A stretch of DNA of 7,480 nucleotides from an uncultured Anaerococcus sp. GTDB taxonomy: Bacteria; Bacillota_A; Clostridia; Tissierellales; Peptoniphilaceae. Shown one piece after another: positions 1-7,193 of this stretch. How positions within the stretch are numbered: the stretch's first letter is position 1; each line of letters begins with the position of its first letter. The notes beneath the pieces were generated by a model. It saw only the letters and a list, made by a program, of their open reading frames with translations, was not told the origin of the DNA and ran no database searches. The translations under genes and the position numbers were made by a program. The stretch lies in the NCBI GenBank assembly GCA_945916625.1, contig CAMEGY010000044.1, positions 1 to 7,480 on the forward strand. The letters run 5' to 3'.

Positions 1-531
1 TTTGATTCCATTTTCTTTTACATATCCTACTGGATCAGCTAGGATTGACTCTTCTAAAAAAGCCAATTCCAAACTCTGATCTATTTCTTTCATTTTCAAA
101 ATACTTTTATGATTGAAGGAAGAAATTATTATTTTATCTTCCATATTAAATTCTTTTATAAGTTCATATAGCTTTTCTTCAATGTTTTCGTAAAAATATA
201 TTCCATTCTTAATCTCTATGTTTGTAATAATATCAAGATCTTTTGCATAATCAAAATACTCTCTCAATGTAGATATTTTTTCTTCGTAGTCTTCATAATG
301 ATAAGATGCATCGTATGTTTTTAACTCCTCTAGACTTAGGTCTTTTACAAAAACATCCACTCCACATGTTCTCTTAAGATTTTCATCATGAATTATTACC
401 AAATGTCCGTCTTTTGTAAGGTGTATATCAAATTCTATACCGCAGGCCCCAGCTTCTATAGCCTTATTGAGAGCAAGCATGGTATTTTCTGGATACGAAC
501 TTTTAAATCCTCTGTGTGCAATATTTAACAT
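1..531 (-). CDS. Glycerophosphodiester phosphodiesterase (partial, C-terminus off the left edge)
   Basis: Hydrolyses glycerophosphodiesters (deacylated phospholipid head groups) to G3P plus an alcohol. The 177 visible residues start at an ATG (531-529) preceded by AGAAAGGA 6 nt upstream. Family motifs are clear: HRG at residues 6-8, PENT at 14-17, GIEFDIHLTKDG at 31-42 with metal/catalytic E33 and D35, H48 in IIHDE, and IEIKN with E106 and K108 on a later barrel strand. This is the TIM-barrel GDPD family (GlpQ/UgpQ type). No signal peptide is present, so it is probably cytosolic, unlike secreted GlpQ. The family is usually about 230-250 residues, so roughly a quarter is missing. It lies downstream of the G3P oxidation genes, matching its product. 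Family assignment is secure; the natural substrate is not known. Confidence 0.95.
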   Translation of the reverse strand, partial: MLNIAHRGFKSSYPENTMLALNKAIEAGACGIEFDIHLTKDGHLVIIHDENLKRTCGVDVFVKDLSLEELKTYDASYHYEDYEEKISTLREYFDYAKDLDIITNIEIKNGIYFYENIEEKLYELIKEFNMEDKIIISSFNHKSILKMKEIDQSLELAFLEESILADPVGYVKENGIK

Positions 532-568
532 ATTATATCCTTTCTAGTTTTAAAAACTATTTTAAATT

Positions 569-603
569 AAATAAAGAGCCTAGTTTTAAATGGCTCTTTA
601 TTT
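569..603 (-). terminator. Hairpin, probable intrinsic terminator of the glp operon or attenuator of the GDPD gene
   Basis: AAATAAAGAGCC (569-580) and GGCTCTTTATTT (592-603) form a perfect 12-bp stem with an 11-nt loop. On the minus strand the stem is followed by an A/U-rich tail (AATTTAAAATAG) without a clean U-run. It lies between the DUF1667 stop and the GDPD start. It may end the upstream operon. If the weak promoter at 636-666 is real, it instead sits in the GDPD leader. Confidence 0.6.
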
Positions 604-635
604 GCTGTAATAATTTCAAATTTTCACTATATTAG

Positions 636-666
636 ATTATATAGAATACTTAATAAAAATTTTCTA
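636..666 (-). promoter_or_regulatory. Weak candidate promoter for the GDPD gene
   Basis: A perfect -10 hexamer TATAAT is present on the minus strand (641-636). No good -35 lies at the usual spacing; the nearest is TAGAAA (666-661) at a 19-nt spacer. In DNA this AT-rich a lone TATAAT is expected by chance, so this is tentative. No better promoter is visible between the hairpin at 569-603 and the GDPD start. Confidence 0.25.
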
Positions 667-700
667 TTTTAATATATAGGTCTTTAAATAATTACCTTCC

Positions 701-740
701 ATAACTTATTGCAAGAAATTTCTATTTTGCAATAAGTTAT
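701..740 (-). terminator. Long hairpin one base after the DUF1667 stop codon
   Basis: ATAACTTATTGCAA (701-714) and TTGCAATAAGTTAT (727-740) make a perfect 14-bp stem with a 12-nt loop that contains the small palindrome GAAATTTC. It begins 1 nt after the TGA of the last glp-operon gene. The minus-strand tail is GGAAGGTAATT, with no U-run, so it is a poor classical terminator. A 3' mRNA-stabilising hairpin or processing site is equally possible. Confidence 0.5.
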
Positions 741-741
741 C

Positions 742-1104
742 TCAAGTCTTACTAGCCTTTGATGTGGTTATTACTCTTATTCCTGTATCTGCTACATCTT
801 CTATGATTATATCGCCAATTGCAACAGGGGCAGCTATGTGGGCCTCATTTATTTCTTTCATTACTTCCATTATTTTTCCCTTTGGAATAGGATTTTCTGT
901 TTTAACTGATACAAGGTATTCCTCTGCTCCATCTACCCTAGCTGTGGAAGTTACTACCCTAACTGGGTTTGATAGTTCATTTCTTGCGTATACTTCGCCT
1001 CTCTTACAGCTATTTCCACTTATATTTGTAATCTCGCCATCTTCTACTGTAACACTAACAGTGCATCCTAGTGGGCAATTTATACAGGTTAATTCTTTGA
1101 TCAT
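742..1104 (-). CDS. DUF1667 family protein, putative Fe-S subunit of the G3P-oxidising unit
   Basis: A 120-residue protein of the DUF1667 family (COG3862, named for conserved CXXC pairs), full length for the family. Four cysteines sit at the N-terminus: C7, C10 and C14 in CINCPLGC, and C33 in GNSCKRG. The spacing CxxCxxxC-x18-C with a following KRG resembles the [4Fe-4S] domain at the start of molybdopterin oxidoreductases, so a cluster-binding electron-transfer role is plausible; this is my inference. The rest has no recognisable catalytic motif. Its ATG overlaps the TGA of the upstream FAD/NAD oxidoreductase (ATGA) and has GGAG inside that gene, so the two are translationally coupled and probably form a complex. 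Genes of this family are commonly found beside GlpK and GlpA-like genes in Firmicutes. Confidence 0.88.
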   Translation of the reverse strand: MIKELTCINCPLGCTVSVTVEDGEITNISGNSCKRGEVYARNELSNPVRVVTSTARVDGAEEYLVSVKTENPIPKGKIMEVMKEINEAHIAAPVAIGDIIIEDVADTGIRVITTSKASKT

Positions 1105-2360
1105 AAGCTCTCCAATCTTACTTCGATTTTTTCGCTATTTTCATCTAAATCGCTTTTCTTAAGTACCAAGTCTTCCATTTCACCTGGAGCAAATACAATT
1201 TTTCTCTTTTGGGCAACAACTTTACCGTCTACTTCAAGGACTAGTCTTGATTTTTGGTATATATTATTTACCCTAAATCTTATTACAACTTCATCTCTCA
1301 TTGAAGCTGGGGCTATATATTGAGGAACTGTGTAGGTTACGCCATTACCAGGGGTTAAATGGATTTTCTTTTCATTATCAGCCTTAAATTCATCTTTTAT
1401 ATATGCTGCTGCGTTTTCTCCAGCTAGTTCACTTTCTTCTGTTACATAGTCTACAAGGTCGTGAACGTGAAGGACGTTGCCTGCTGCGAATACACCATCT
1501 ATAGATGTCATCATCCTATCGGATACTTCTGCACCCTTGGTTCTTTGATCCATTTTGATTTCCGCATCCCTACTTAGCTCGTTTTCTGGAATTAGACCTA
1601 CTGAAAGTAATATCGCATCACATTCTACGTATTCTTCTGTACCTGGGATGACTTTCATATTTTCGTCTACTTTTGATAGGTAAACCCCTTCTACCCTGTC
1701 ATCTCCAACTATATCTGAAATTGTTGTTGAGAAGTGTAGTGGAATATCAAAATCGTCTAGACATTGGACTATATTTCTCTTTAGTCCACCAGAATATGGC
1801 ATGATTTCTGCAACGCATTGTACTTTTGCACCTTCTAGGGTCATACGTCTTGCCATGATTAGGCCTATATCACCTGATCCTAGGATAACAACTTTTTTGC
1901 CTGGCATAAAACCGTCTAGGTTTACAAGTTTTTGTGCTGTACCTGCTGAGTATACACCAGCTGGACGAGATCCCGGTATGTTAAGAGCTCCCCTTGGTCT
2001 TTCCCTACAACCCATGGCAAGGATTACTGCCTTTGGTTTTATTTGGAACATACCATTTTCTTCGTTCATAAGTGTAAGTGTCTTATCCTTACTAAAGTCC
2101 ATTACAATGGTATCTAGAAGGACATCTATATCACGTTCTGCTACTATGTCTTCGTACCTACCTGCATATTCTGGACCTGTCAGTTCTTCTTTAAATCTAT
2201 GAAGACCAAAACCATTATGGATACATTGGTTAAGGATTCCCCCAAGTTTTTTATCTCTTTCTACAATTAGGATATTTTCTATACCACAGTCATAGGCTCT
2301 GGCTGCTGCTGCAAGACCTGCAGGGCCGCCACCTACTACTACTAAATCATAATTTTTCAT
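1101..2360 (-). CDS. FAD/NAD(P)-dependent oxidoreductase of the glycerol operon (Pyr_redox_2 type)
   Basis: A 419-residue flavoprotein. The N-terminal FAD Rossmann motif is VVGGGPAGLAAA (residues 8-19), with E34 ending the second strand. The NAD(P)-binding motif VILGSGDIG is at 158-166, and the linker VILAMGCRERPRG at 112-124. The final ~85 residues are an extra C-terminal domain outside the core fold. QCIHNGFG (45-52) places a cysteine near the expected flavin site. The usual AxxGD motif reads FAAGN (291-295), followed by HVHDLVDYVTEE; I recall this as typical of the subfamily paired with GlpA-like and DUF1667 proteins. Start ATG has AGGAG 6 nt upstream, overlapping the TAG of the gene before it; the gap is 9 nt. 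It probably passes electrons between the GlpA-like subunit and NAD(P) or another carrier. The reaction is inferred from context. Confidence 0.92.
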   Translation of the reverse strand: MKNYDLVVVGGGPAGLAAAARAYDCGIENILIVERDKKLGGILNQCIHNGFGLHRFKEELTGPEYAGRYEDIVAERDIDVLLDTIVMDFSKDKTLTLMNEENGMFQIKPKAVILAMGCRERPRGALNIPGSRPAGVYSAGTAQKLVNLDGFMPGKKVVILGSGDIGLIMARRMTLEGAKVQCVAEIMPYSGGLKRNIVQCLDDFDIPLHFSTTISDIVGDDRVEGVYLSKVDENMKVIPGTEEYVECDAILLSVGLIPENELSRDAEIKMDQRTKGAEVSDRMMTSIDGVFAAGNVLHVHDLVDYVTEESELAGENAAAYIKDEFKADNEKKIHLTPGNGVTYTVPQYIAPASMRDEVVIRFRVNNIYQKSRLVLEVDGKVVAQKRKIVFAPGEMEDLVLKKSDLDENSEKIEVRLESL

Positions 2361-2369
2361 GCTTTTCTC

Positions 2370-3791
2370 CTACTTTACTCTACCATCTACATAGTAAGAT
2401 TCTTTTGAGTTTTTAACTACATCTGACATATCTTCACCAAGCTCACGGGCTAGGATTTCCATTAGGTGTGGTAAGCAAAATCCACCTTGGCACCTACCAG
2501 CGCTTGCTCTTACACGTCTTTTGATGCCGTCTACAGTTGTCGCTCCAAGGGGTCTGTTGATTGCATCTACTATCTCACCTTCTGTGACAGATTCACACCT
2601 ACAGATGATTTTGCCGTATAGTTTGTTTTGCTTGATTAGTTCAGAGTGTTCTTCTAGACTCATTTCTATTGTTTTTGGAATTGGTTTTCTATCGTAGGTA
2701 AAGTCTCCGTTTTCAGAAAAACCATATTTATCTGCTACAAGATTTGCCATATATTTACCAATGGCTGGTGATGAGGTTAGGCCTGGAGATTCTATACCAA
2801 CACAGTCAAAGAAGCCATCTTCGCTTTCCCCGATAATAAAGTCACCACCAACTTCGTGGGCTCTGTTTCCAGAAAATGATGTGATTACCATCCTAACTGG
2901 AACGTCTCTTACTGTGTGATTTGATTTTTCTATTACTTCTTCGAGTCTTTCCCTTGTTGATCTCCTATCGTTCTTATCTTCTATGAAGTCGGATGTAGGC
3001 CCTACAAGAGTGTTATTATCAATGGTTGGGGTGACTAAGATTCCCTTACCTTTTTCAGTTGGTAGGTTGAACATTACATGGTTTACAAAACCTGCTGTTT
3101 CCTTATCTAGTAGTAAGTATTCCCCACGTCTGGCTTTTATTTCATACTTTGTCTCGGAGATTTGATTATGGAGTTCATCTGAATAAACACCAGCGCAGTT
3201 TATAACAGCCTTAGTCTCAAAGTCACCCTGGTTTGTGTGAAGTAACCAATGATCGTCTACCCTTTCTATCTTTTCTACTTTTGTATTAAACTTATAGTCT
3301 ACACCATTGATATTGGATACTTCTGCATAGGCTATGTTCATTAGGAAGGGATCTAAGATTCCTGCTTCAGAGCAATATAATGAAGCTACTACGTCGTCAG
3401 TTATATTTTTTTCTAAGGCTAGGGTTTCTTCTCTATTTAGGATTTTTAGACCCTTAACCCCGTTTTTTATACCATAGTCGTATAACTTTTCTAGGTTTGG
3501 CATGTCTTTTTCGTCGTGGCATAAAACAAGGGTACCAATTTTTTTATAAGGAAAGGCAAATAGCTTGCTTTCTTCTTCCATCATTTGGTTACCTTCAACG
3601 TTGAATTTTGCCTTCAAAGTGCCAGGTTCTGCATCATATCCGCCGTGGCAAATGCCGGAGTTGGCCTTGGTTGTTTCTGTACATACGTCTTCGTTTTTTT
3701 CTAGTAATAGAAATTTACCTTTTTTCTTTGATAGGTGGCAAGCTACTGAAGCTCCTACAACTCCTCCACCTATGATTATTACATCAAACAT
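2370..3791 (-). CDS. GlpA-like G3P dehydrogenase/oxidase subunit (DAO fold plus BFD-like [2Fe-2S] domain)
   Basis: A 473-residue flavoprotein, probably oxidising G3P to dihydroxyacetone phosphate. Residues 1 to about 360 are a DAO-type domain: FAD motif DVIIIGGGVVGASVA (3-17), E31, TKANSGICHGGYDA (41-54), and GIESPGLTSSPAIG (332-345) near the C-terminal flavin-binding end. Residues about 394-445 are a BFD-like Fer2 domain with C397 and C399 (CRCE) and C434 and C439 (RCQGGFC), the pattern of a [2Fe-2S] site as in GlpA. I chose the ATG at 3791-3789 because AAAGGAG lies 5 nt upstream and the FAD motif begins at once; an in-frame TTG at 3836 falls inside a hairpin. A dedicated promoter and a terminator-like leader precede it, so it is likely under GlpP antitermination. 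No membrane segment or GlpC partner is seen. Exact substrate is inferred from the operon. Confidence 0.9.
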   Translation of the reverse strand: MFDVIIIGGGVVGASVACHLSKKKGKFLLLEKNEDVCTETTKANSGICHGGYDAEPGTLKAKFNVEGNQMMEEESKLFAFPYKKIGTLVLCHDEKDMPNLEKLYDYGIKNGVKGLKILNREETLALEKNITDDVVASLYCSEAGILDPFLMNIAYAEVSNINGVDYKFNTKVEKIERVDDHWLLHTNQGDFETKAVINCAGVYSDELHNQISETKYEIKARRGEYLLLDKETAGFVNHVMFNLPTEKGKGILVTPTIDNNTLVGPTSDFIEDKNDRRSTRERLEEVIEKSNHTVRDVPVRMVITSFSGNRAHEVGGDFIIGESEDGFFDCVGIESPGLTSSPAIGKYMANLVADKYGFSENGDFTYDRKPIPKTIEMSLEEHSELIKQNKLYGKIICRCESVTEGEIVDAINRPLGATTVDGIKRRVRASAGRCQGGFCLPHLMEILARELGEDMSDVVKNSKESYYVDGRVK

Positions 3792-3808
3792 CTTTACTCC
3801 TTTTATGT

Positions 3809-3864
3809 AAAAAACTAAACAGAAAAGCGAGCACAAGTATCTTCGTACTTACGCTCGCTTTTCT
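3809..3864 (-). terminator. Terminator-like leader hairpin upstream of the GlpA-like gene, probable GlpP target
   Basis: AGAAAAGCGAGC (3821-3832) and GCTCGCTTTTCT (3853-3864) form a 12-bp stem, and AAGTA/TACTT (3835-3839, 3846-3850) extends it. Between the two parts the minus-strand RNA has GU opposite GU, giving two wobble pairs and a continuous 19-bp stem with a 6-nt loop. On the plus strand the same place is an AC/AC mismatch, so the structure favours minus-strand RNA. The stem is followed by GTTTAGTTTTTTAC, including six U. It lies between a strong promoter and the start codon and would stop transcription unless relieved. No separate antiterminator stem is visible in the short leader, so GlpP probably acts on this element directly. 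Confidence 0.85.
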
Positions 3865-3875
3865 CTGCTATTATT
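3815..3875 (-). repeat. Shared leader element, copy A
   Basis: In minus-strand order this segment reads AATAATA, AGAAAAGCGAGC, GTAAGTA, a loop, GCTCGCTTTTCT, GTTTAG. The same ordered blocks occur before glpP at 6015-6066. The two genes belong to one pathway whose Bacillus counterparts are controlled by GlpP through leader RNA, so this is proposed as a GlpP recognition element. Confidence 0.7.
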
Positions 3876-3886
3876 AACTTGTTTAT

Positions 3887-3915
3887 ATTATACTACTTTT
3901 TTACTTTTCAATCAA
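3887..3915 (-). promoter_or_regulatory. Strong sigma-A-type promoter for the G3P oxidation genes
   Basis: On the minus strand TTGATT (3915-3910), a 17-nt spacer and a perfect TATAAT (3892-3887). Transcription would start near 3880, just before the leader hairpin. The -35 begins 2 nt after the glpK stop codon, so the oxidoreductase genes can be transcribed separately from glpP-glpK. Confidence 0.82.
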
Positions 3916-3917
3916 TA

Positions 3918-6006
<2,089 letters not shown>

Positions 6007-6008
6007 AT

Positions 6009-6016
6009 CTCTCCCT
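6009..6016 (-). promoter_or_regulatory. Ribosome binding site of glpP, overlapping the shared leader element
   Basis: AGGGAGAG ends 2 nt before the ATG and decides the start at 6006. Its first two bases are also the last two of the conserved GTTTAG block, and it lies 8-9 nt after the leader hairpin. A protein bound to the hairpin could therefore affect ribosome access. Confidence 0.7.
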
Positions 6017-6066
6017 AAACGCACAAAGCGAGCCTATAATTACTTAAGCTCGCTTCTCTTATTATT
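6015..6066 (-). repeat. Shared leader element, copy B (glpP leader hairpin)
   Basis: In minus-strand order: AATAATA, AAGCGAGC (6055-6048), TTAAGTA, a short loop, GCTCGCTT (6033-6026), then GTTTAG. The 8-bp perfect stem can be lengthened inward by UUA/UAG pairing and outward by one G-U pair. Its arms, the TAAGTA motif and the flanking blocks match copy A at 3815-3875. Unlike copy A it has no U-run; the Shine-Dalgarno site takes that place, so it is probably not an efficient terminator. Confidence 0.72.
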
Positions 6067-6079
6067 CTAATGTAATATA

Positions 6080-6108
6080 ATAATATCACATCTATTTAGT
6101 TTTTACAA
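6080..6108 (-). promoter_or_regulatory. Promoter of glpP-glpK
   Basis: On the minus strand TTGTAA (6108-6103), a 17-nt spacer and TATTAT (6085-6080). Transcription would begin near 6073, just ahead of the leader hairpin. It lies in the gap after the rsuA-like gene, which has no clear terminator of its own, so some readthrough into glpP is possible. Confidence 0.65.
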
Positions 6109-6130
6109 GTGTTTTCATAAGAAGTTTCTC

Positions 6131-6826
6131 TTATTTAAAAAGGTCTAATTCATCTTCAGTTAACTCTCTATAGTCACCCTCACCTAGGTAAGGATCGAGT
6201 TTCAAATCTCCTATGGCTACTCTTTTTAGGCCAATCACCTCATTTCCTAAGTTTGAAAATAGTCTTTTTACTAGGTGGTATTTGCCTTCAGTGACTTTGA
6301 CGATTGCTTCTCTTTCATTAATTATTTCTAAGTTCGCTTGCCTTGCTGTATAATCGTCTTCTTTTATATAGACCCCTTTTTTAAATTCTTCTATAAAACT
6401 TTTATCAATTGGATTGCGGGTTTTTACTTCATAGGTCTTTGTTATATTTGAGTTTGGGCTTGTTATTTTGTGGATAAATTTACCATCAGTTGATAATAAT
6501 ATCAAACCCGTAGTATCCTTATCAAGCCTACCTGCTATTGATATATCATAATTTAGGTAAAAATCATCCAAAAGATCGATTACAGTTTTGTCCCTATCTT
6601 GGGTTGCAGACAAAACTCCGGCTGGTTTGTTTAGGATTAAATAGATGTTTTCTATATATTCTACAAAATGGCCCATATAAAAAACTTCATCTACAAAGGG
6701 ATCAACCTTGACTGAAGAGTCTTTTACAATCTCCCCATTTATGACAAGGGCCCCCTTTTTGGCATTTCTTTTTATATTTTTCCTGGTATCGAGTCCAGTG
6801 TTTCCAATCATCTTATCTACTCTCAT
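6131..6826 (-). CDS. RsuA/RluB-family pseudouridine synthase
   Basis: Converts a uridine in rRNA to pseudouridine. The 231 residues hold an N-terminal S4 RNA-binding domain (about 1-45, with RVDKMIGN and GALVINGEIV) and the RsuA/RluB/E/F catalytic domain. YLILNKPAGVLSAT (62-75) and the signature GRLDKDTTGLILLSTDG (99-115) are present; D102 is the catalytic aspartate. KTYEV (130-134) and GKYHLVKRLFSNLGNEVIGLKR (181-202) are further conserved blocks. The length and the single S4 domain fit RsuA (16S rRNA) best, but RluB-type 23S targets cannot be excluded, so no symbol is given. The ATG overlaps the TGA of the PadR gene by 4 nt (ATGA) and AAGGGA lies upstream inside that gene, so it is co-transcribed and probably translationally coupled. 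Confidence 0.95.
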   Translation of the reverse strand: MRVDKMIGNTGLDTRKNIKRNAKKGALVINGEIVKDSSVKVDPFVDEVFYMGHFVEYIENIYLILNKPAGVLSATQDRDKTVIDLLDDFYLNYDISIAGRLDKDTTGLILLSTDGKFIHKITSPNSNITKTYEVKTRNPIDKSFIEEFKKGVYIKEDDYTARQANLEIINEREAIVKVTEGKYHLVKRLFSNLGNEVIGLKRVAIGDLKLDPYLGEGDYRELTEDELDLFK

Positions 6827-7149
6827 TTATTTCCCTTTTCTAATACATTGTCCATGGCTATCTTTAGGCTATCATAAGACTTATAAAAATCATCCAAATA
6901 AGCCCTACCATTATCAGTTATATAATAATATTTTCTCCTAGGTCCCTTACTTGATTCCTTAAAAGTCCCCAAAATTAGGCCTTTTTTGATAAGTCTAGAT
7001 AGGATTGGATAGACAGTGCCTTCTGTCATATTATAAAAACCATTTATCTTTAGTTCTTCTATGATTTCATAGCCGTAGGTTTCTTTGTTTTTTATTATGT
7101 GGAGGATTATTCCATCTATAATCCCCTTTAACATTTGAGTATCTATCAT
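6823..7149 (-). CDS. PadR-family transcriptional regulator
   Basis: A 108-residue winged-helix repressor of the short PadR type (PF03551; subfamily 2 size). Family motifs: ETYGYEIIEEL (23-33), the recognition-helix block MTEGTVYPILSRLIKKGLI (41-59), and the wing ESSKGPRRKYYYIT (65-78). The C-terminal helix (about 82-104) would mediate dimerisation. There is no ligand-specific feature to name its signal. Start ATG has AGGTGAT upstream. A promoter with a 27-bp palindrome immediately precedes it, so autoregulation is likely. PadR genes usually sit beside the transporter or enzyme they control; here the only coupled gene is a pseudouridine synthase, which is unusual. It could also act on genes outside the window. 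Confidence 0.95.
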   Translation of the reverse strand: MIDTQMLKGIIDGIILHIIKNKETYGYEIIEELKINGFYNMTEGTVYPILSRLIKKGLILGTFKESSKGPRRKYYYITDNGRAYLDDFYKSYDSLKIAMDNVLEKGNK

Positions 7150-7158
7150 AATATCACC

Positions 7159-7185
7159 TATCTATATTGTATTACATAGTAGATA
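7159..7185. promoter_or_regulatory. 27-bp palindrome, probable PadR operator
   Basis: Minus-strand reading: TATCTA-N3-TGTA-A-TACA-N3-TAGATA, in which 20 of 26 flanking positions pair about a central A. It overlaps the -10 and most of the spacer of the padR promoter. The TGTA/TACA core resembles the ATGT/ACAT half-sites described for PadR proteins. Binding here would block RNA polymerase, giving autorepression. Confidence 0.72.
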
Positions 7186-7193
7186 TCTTTCAA
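7166..7193 (-). promoter_or_regulatory. Promoter of the padR-pseudouridine synthase operon
   Basis: On the minus strand TTGAAA (7193-7188), a 16-nt spacer and TACAAT (7171-7166), followed by the SD and ATG of padR. The -35 overlaps the stop codon of the upstream nuclease gene. Confidence 0.7.

Noticed and set aside
532..540. TATAAT just before the GDPD start as a -10 element
   Set aside because: It ends at the start codon, so the transcript would lack the SD that clearly serves this gene.
764..1162. Plus-strand open frame of 132 codons
   Set aside because: It lies antisense over DUF1667 and the oxidoreductase end, has no motif or SD, and its composition follows the complementary real genes. 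The same applies to plus-strand frames at 1801-2202, 2983-3165, 3565-3810, 4094-4339, 4968-5267, 5852-6070 and 6708-6941.
3792..3836. Upstream TTG start for the GlpA-like protein
   Set aside because: It lies inside the leader hairpin and adds residues ahead of the FAD motif; the ATG at 3791 has a strong SD.
6007..6024. Upstream GTG start for glpP
   Set aside because: It sits right at the base of the leader hairpin with no SD; the ATG at 6006 follows AGGGAGAG.
6026..6055. AAGCGAGC/GCTCGCTT as a DNA operator for a repressor
   Set aside because: The arms are separated by 14 and 20 nt in the two copies, and copy A has G-U pairs that favour RNA; a hairpin read by GlpP explains both better.
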